From Sphingomonadales bacterium (GTDB lineage Bacteria > Pseudomonadota > Alphaproteobacteria > Sphingomonadales > Sphingomonadaceae), in NCBI GenBank assembly GCA_004292705.1, contig RDXA01000430.1, forward strand, positions 1-8,420: a stretch of DNA of 8,420 nucleotides. The letters are read 5' to 3'. The translations under genes were made by a program, and so were the position numbers. The notes under the pieces are model-generated. The model was given only the letters and a program-made list of their open reading frames with translations. It was not told the DNA's origin and ran no database searches. Of the stretch, positions 5,872 through 8,420 are shown piece by piece (position 1 is the first letter of the stretch; the number at the start of each line of letters is the position of its first letter).

Positions 5872-6579
5872 ATGAACGGACCAAACCGCATCGTCATCCT
5901 TACCGGCGCCGGGATCTCGGCTGAAAGCGGGATCGATACCTTCCGGTCTGCCGGGGGCCTGTGGGAGCAGCACCGGATCGAGGATGTCGCCACCCCGGAA
6001 GGGTTTGCGAGGGACCCCGATCTGGTGCTCGGCTTCTACGACATGCGCCGCGCAGCCCTCGCAACGGTCACGCCCAACCCCGCCCATGAGGCATTGGCGC
6101 GGTTGGAGCGCGCGTTTTCCGGTGAGCTGCTGCTGGTGACGCAGAATGTCGATGACCTCCACGAACGCGGCGGAAGCGCGCAGGTGCTGCACATGCATGG
6201 CGAGTTGAACAGCGCGCTGTGCACCTGTTGCGAGACCCGCTCGCCCTGGCGGGCAACGCTGATTGACCGGCCGCCATGCCCCGTCTGCCGTGCACCCGGC
6301 TTGCGGCCTGACGTCGTCTGGTTCGGCGAGATGCCCTATCAGATGGGCCGGATTTACCGTGCCCTGGAAACCTGTGACCTGTTCGTCAGCATTGGCACCT
6401 CGGGTGCGGTCTATCCGGCGGCGGGGTTTGTGCAGGAGGCGCGCAGCAGCGGTGCGCGCACGCTGGAACTCAATCTCGAGCCCAGCGAAGGCTCGCGGCT
6501 GTTCCACGAAACCCGGCTTGGCCCGGCGAGCCAGTTGGTGCCGTCCTGGGTGGAAGAAGTGCTGCAAACCGGGATTTAA
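5872..6579 (+). CDS. cobB: NAD-dependent protein deacylase, class III sirtuin (CobB-like)
   Basis: This is a 235-residue Sir2-family enzyme that removes acyl groups from protein lysines using NAD+, yielding nicotinamide and O-acyl-ADP-ribose. In order: GAGISAESGIDTFR (12-25); TQNVDDLH (90-97); the catalytic H109 in HMHGEL; a zinc site C117-(x)2-C120 and C136-(x)2-C139; VVWFGE (148-153); and GTSGAVYPAAG (175-185). Y56-(x)2-R59 in FYDMRR matches the Y-x-x-R acyl-pocket motif of SIRT5 and E. coli CobB. This suggests desuccinylase/demalonylase activity besides deacetylation. The start at ATG 5872 begins just before the Rossmann strand; there is no N-terminal extension. It is divergent from dapB and 23 bp ahead of a small membrane-protein gene that may be cotranscribed. 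The gene symbol is by similarity to the E. coli protein. Confidence 0.95.
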   Translation: MNGPNRIVILTGAGISAESGIDTFRSAGGLWEQHRIEDVATPEGFARDPDLVLGFYDMRRAALATVTPNPAHEALARLERAFSGELLLVTQNVDDLHERGGSAQVLHMHGELNSALCTCCETRSPWRATLIDRPPCPVCRAPGLRPDVVWFGEMPYQMGRIYRALETCDLFVSIGTSGAVYPAAGFVQEARSSGARTLELNLEPSEGSRLFHETRLGPASQLVPSWVEEVLQTGI

Positions 6580-6602
6580 CCTTGCGGCGATAGGATGGCG
6601 AA

Positions 6603-7091
6603 ATGTCGCGGCGCATGATCGTCCTGCTCGCCCTGCTGGGGCTGCCCTATGGCTATCTGGCCCTTTACTGGACCAGTTGCTTCGCGACGCGGTGCCAGTC
6701 CGATGGTCACAAGATTTTCTACACGCTCGTCGCGCTGGGCGCATTGCCGTTTCTGATGGCGTTCATCGGTGGAGTGTTTGCGCTTGGCGGGGCAAGGCGT
6801 GTGCGCACCGCAGCGGCATCCCGCACTCCGACATCCGCTACCGTGATCGAAGGTGCGCGCGGCGGCGCCGGTTTGTGGATTGGCGTGTCGCTGATGGCTT
6901 CTGCGTTGCCGGCCTGCGCTGCTTTGCTCTATCTCGTGCTCGATACACCGGAACCGGGCCGCGATCGGCTGGGCCGGATCTGCGAGACCAGCAGCGGATC
7001 AACAACATGCCGTCCCGATCCGGAGGCGGACCGTCCGTCGGAGCTCGAGCAGATCAACCACCTGCGCGAGCGTCGGCGGAGCGCCGATTGA
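6603..7091 (+). CDS. Small membrane protein of unknown function
   Basis: I do not recognise this 162-residue protein. It has three probable membrane segments (about 5-24, 38-62 and 89-113). A short loop between the first two holds C26 and C31; a basic loop (64-85) lies between the second and third. The C-terminal domain (about 114-162) is hydrophilic, with C127 and C136 and a charged end (ELEQINHLRERRR). The even pairing of cysteines outside the membrane could mean disulfides if those parts face the periplasm; this is inference. The start ATG at 6603 has only a weak AGGA upstream. It follows the sirtuin stop by 23 bp, so cotranscription is likely, and ends 7 bp before the convergent moeB-like stop. 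The opposite strand in this interval has no better candidate. Confidence 0.7.
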   Translation: MSRRMIVLLALLGLPYGYLALYWTSCFATRCQSDGHKIFYTLVALGALPFLMAFIGGVFALGGARRVRTAAASRTPTSATVIEGARGGAGLWIGVSLMASALPACAALLYLVLDTPEPGRDRLGRICETSSGSTTCRPDPEADRPSELEQINHLRERRRSAD

Positions 7092-7098
7092 GCTTCGC

Positions 7099-7863
7099 TC
7101 AGCCGCAGGTGCGGCAAGTGGGGTCCTTGGCGATACGGATCGTGCGCATCCCCGGCGCGAGACCATCGAGGAGGTGGAGCCGCCCCCATTGTGACTCGCC
7201 CAGCGTGCTGACCCCGGCAAGCAGCACCTTGACTGCCTGCAACGCGCCAAAAGTGCCCGCCCACCCCGCCATCGCGCCGAGCATTCCGTCATCCGCGCAA
7301 GTATCGCAATCCTCGGCATCGAAGGCATCGCCGACAAAACAGCGATAACAGGCCTCGCCCGGCAAGTGGCCCGCAAAGGCCGCGACCTGACCCTGGAACC
7401 GACCAACCGCCGCCGAAAGGAGCGGGATGCCCGCCGCCACGCAGGCATCCGATACAGCCAGCCGTGTGGCGAAATTGTCGGTGCCGTCGAGCACCAGATC
7501 GGAGCCTGCGACGAGGCTTGCGGCATTGTCTGGCGTGATCCGCGAGTCGGAGACGTCGACGCTCAGCGAGTCGTCGAAATTGGCGAGCCAGCGGCGGGCC
7601 GAAACCGCCTTGCCATAGCCCACGTCGCGGGTGGTGAAGATCGTCTGGCGCTGGAGGTTGGAGACGTCGACGACATCGTCATCGACAAGGCTCAGGCGGC
7701 CGATACCGCTTGCGGCGAGATATTGCAGGGCGGGGCTGCCGATCCCGCCCAAACCTATGATTGCTACGCGCGACTGGCTGAGACGCACCTGTCCAGCGCC
7801 GCCGATCTCGGGCAGCACGATGTGGCGGGCGAAACGGTCGAGCCGGGCGGGGGAGAGTGTCAT
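7099..7863 (-). CDS. moeB: MoeB/ThiF-family sulfur-carrier adenylyltransferase
   Basis: This is a 254-residue E1-like enzyme that adenylates the C-terminal Gly-Gly of a small sulfur carrier (MoaD for molybdopterin, or ThiS for thiamine). The ATP loop is GLGGIGS (37-43). D62 with VDVSNLQRQTIF (65-76) holds the conserved D, N and R residues; DGTDNFATR (126-134) is the nucleotide-site block. Structural zinc ligands are C172-(x)2-C175 and C250-(x)2-C253 at the extreme C-terminus. C189 in TCADDGML aligns with the conserved Cys loop of MoeB/ThiF. It has no rhodanese domain, so it is the short E. coli-like form. The ATG at 7861-7863 has GAGG (complement of 7871-7874) 7 nt upstream and overlaps the DUF983 stop as ATGA. 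No moaD, thiS or other cofactor gene is present, so MoeB versus ThiF is open; MoeB is favoured by overall similarity. Confidence 0.88.
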   Translation of the reverse strand: MTLSPARLDRFARHIVLPEIGGAGQVRLSQSRVAIIGLGGIGSPALQYLAASGIGRLSLVDDDVVDVSNLQRQTIFTTRDVGYGKAVSARRWLANFDDSLSVDVSDSRITPDNAASLVAGSDLVLDGTDNFATRLAVSDACVAAGIPLLSAAVGRFQGQVAAFAGHLPGEACYRCFVGDAFDAEDCDTCADDGMLGAMAGWAGTFGALQAVKVLLAGVSTLGESQWGRLHLLDGLAPGMRTIRIAKDPTCRTCG

Positions 7864-8285
7864 TCCGCATCCTCGGGTGTCTGCGCGCGCCGTTCTTGCC
7901 GGAAGGCGCCGATGCCGTGCCACCACAGGAAGCCGATCACCGCGCCCTTCGTCGGCTGGAGCATGGCGAGGAGCATGACAATCGCGACCGGCAGGATGAT
8001 CGCGAGGGTCAGCCAGGCCGATATGCCGCCGGAGATCATCGCGATCACCACCGGCGCTAGCAAGTGGCCGACCACGAAGATGCCGATATAGGCCGGAAAG
8101 TCATCGGCCTGCTGGACCGACCAGTCCTGACGGCAATGCGGGCAGCGCTCGACCGGCTTGAGCCACGCGCGGAACAGTCCCGCCTCGCCGCAGCGCGGGC
8201 AGCGGCACCGCAAGCCACGAGTCAGTGCGGGCACCCACCCCTTGGGTAGGTCGACAAGCTCGGGAGAAAGGCGCTCAGAAGGCAT
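7860..8285 (-). CDS. DUF983 zinc-ribbon membrane protein
   Basis: The 141-residue frame matches the DUF983 pattern. A short N-terminus is followed by RGLRCRCPRCGEAGLF (23-38) and ERCPHC (46-51), giving a zinc ribbon of C29-(x)2-C32 and C48-(x)2-C51. Next come QQADDFPAY (58-66) and two membrane helices (about 67-88 and 91-111). Function is unknown; the family is common in alphaproteobacteria. The ATG at 8283-8285 has no Shine-Dalgarno sequence. Residues 6-13 (LSPELVDL) are encoded by a copy of the intergenic repeat core. An alternative GTG start at 8232-8234 (residue 18) has AAGGGG just upstream and would exclude the repeat, giving 124 residues. Both starts keep the whole domain. The stop overlaps the moeB-like start by 4 bp, so the two are translationally coupled. 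Confidence 0.86.
   Translation of the reverse strand: MPSERLSPELVDLPKGWVPALTRGLRCRCPRCGEAGLFRAWLKPVERCPHCRQDWSVQQADDFPAYIGIFVVGHLLAPVVIAMISGGISAWLTLAIILPVAIVMLLAMLQPTKGAVIGFLWWHGIGAFRQERRAQTPEDAE
8251..8264 (+). repeat. Third copy of the REP-like core inside the DUF983 5' end
   Basis: TCGACAAGCTCGGG on the plus strand shares 11 exact bases (TCGACAAGCTC) with the complement of 5766-5776, and 13 of 14 with 5842-5855. The flanks diverge, so only the core is recognisable. It overlaps the first codons of the DUF983 reading frame, in opposite orientation to that gene. Confidence 0.5.
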
Positions 8286-8290
8286 GGACA

Positions 8291-8348
8291 GGCTGTTTAC
8301 AACCTGTGGAACGCCTGTCGACAGGGCTGTGGAGAGACCTGTCGAAAC
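8291..8348. repeat. Five degenerate tandem 11-12 bp CTGT units
   Basis: CTGT occurs on the plus strand at 8293, 8304, 8315, 8327 and 8339, with steps of 11, 11, 12 and 12 bp. The last four units read CTGT(G/C)GA followed by a purine-rich tail: CTGTGGAAC, CTGTCGACAG, CTGTGGAGAG, CTGTCGAAAC. The third unit forms a perfect 12-bp palindrome CCTGTCGACAGG (8314-8325). The array lies immediately upstream of the DUF983 gene, in the gap where its promoter should be. Regular spacing near one helical turn suggests a protein-binding array, but no known operator is recognised. Confidence 0.55.
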
Positions 8349-8390
8349 GAGTGGGAGAATCTGGGGACGCGACGGCCCACCCCGCTGCGA

Positions 8391-8420
8391 CTAAACCTCG
8401 CCTTCGGCTCGGAAAGTCTC
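8391..8420 (-). CDS. Possible 3' end of a minus-strand gene cut by the window
   Basis: Reading the minus strand from the right edge gives nine codons, ETFRAEGEV, then TAG at 8391-8393. It is too short to identify or to prove coding. If real, this gene lies upstream of the DUF983-moeB pair on the same strand. From general knowledge, alphaproteobacterial DUF983 genes often follow the ribonuclease R gene, so rnr is a guess from context only. Confidence 0.2.
   Translation of the reverse strand, partial: ETFRAEGEV

Noticed and set aside
4711..6744. Very long minus-strand open frame (677 codons)
   Set aside because: It crosses dapB, the intergenic repeats and the sirtuin gene in a different frame. 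Its composition is rich in Arg, Ala and Pro as expected for an out-of-frame shadow in high-GC DNA, and it contains no motif I recognise.
8308..8330. Alphaproteobacterial SOS box (GAAC or GTTC direct repeat with 7-bp gap)
   Set aside because: One GAAC is present at 8308-8311, but no second copy lies at the needed spacing.
8158..8394. Plus-strand open frame of 78 codons at the right end
   Set aside because: It is antisense to the DUF983 gene and runs through the CTGT array; there is no ribosome binding site or domain.

Overview
The window looks like an ordinary chromosomal segment of a high-GC alphaproteobacterium, most likely Sphingomonadales (Erythrobacter/Sphingomonas-like). The reasons are high GC with strong third-position G/C, the short (242 aa) dapB, and a repeat with the core TCGACAAGCTC that I associate with sphingomonad intergenic regions (from memory, not searched). 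Coding density is very high. There are twelve clear protein genes (one cut by the left edge) plus one possible gene end at the right edge. I see no rRNA, tRNA, CRISPR, transposase, prophage or defence genes.

Layout. Positions 1-294 (+) hold the C-terminal end of a probable S1/P1-type nuclease, whose stop codon abuts the stop of a convergent gene. Positions 295-1307 (-) hold a cupin gene followed by a LysE/RhtB-type exporter with a 4-bp GTGA overlap; the exporter appears to lack its last membrane segment. Positions 1337-3841 (+) hold dapE, then an SLC1-family dicarboxylate/amino-acid symporter. Positions 3848-5744 (-), read from the right, hold dapB, nth (endonuclease III) and a small lipoprotein. 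Positions 5872-7091 (+) hold a class III sirtuin and a small orphan membrane protein. Positions 7099-8285 (-), read from the right, hold a DUF983 zinc-ribbon membrane protein overlapping a MoeB/ThiF-like adenylyltransferase by ATGA. The last 30 bases may carry the end of another minus-strand gene.

How the genes relate. DapE and DapB are two steps of lysine/meso-diaminopimelate synthesis, but they sit in separate transcription units. The LysE-like exporter and the SLC1 symporter handle amino acids or dicarboxylates. The remaining genes are DNA repair, deacylation, cofactor sulfur-carrier activation and envelope functions with no obvious common pathway.

I found no new multi-gene system. The signals most worth a second look are non-coding. 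(1) Two inverted copies of a repeat in the dapB/sirtuin intergenic region each end at the ribosome binding site of the gene on their side. (2) Five CTGT-centred units spaced 11, 11, 12 and 12 bp lie just upstream of the DUF983 gene. (3) All three convergent gene junctions are only 0, 6 and 7 bp long.
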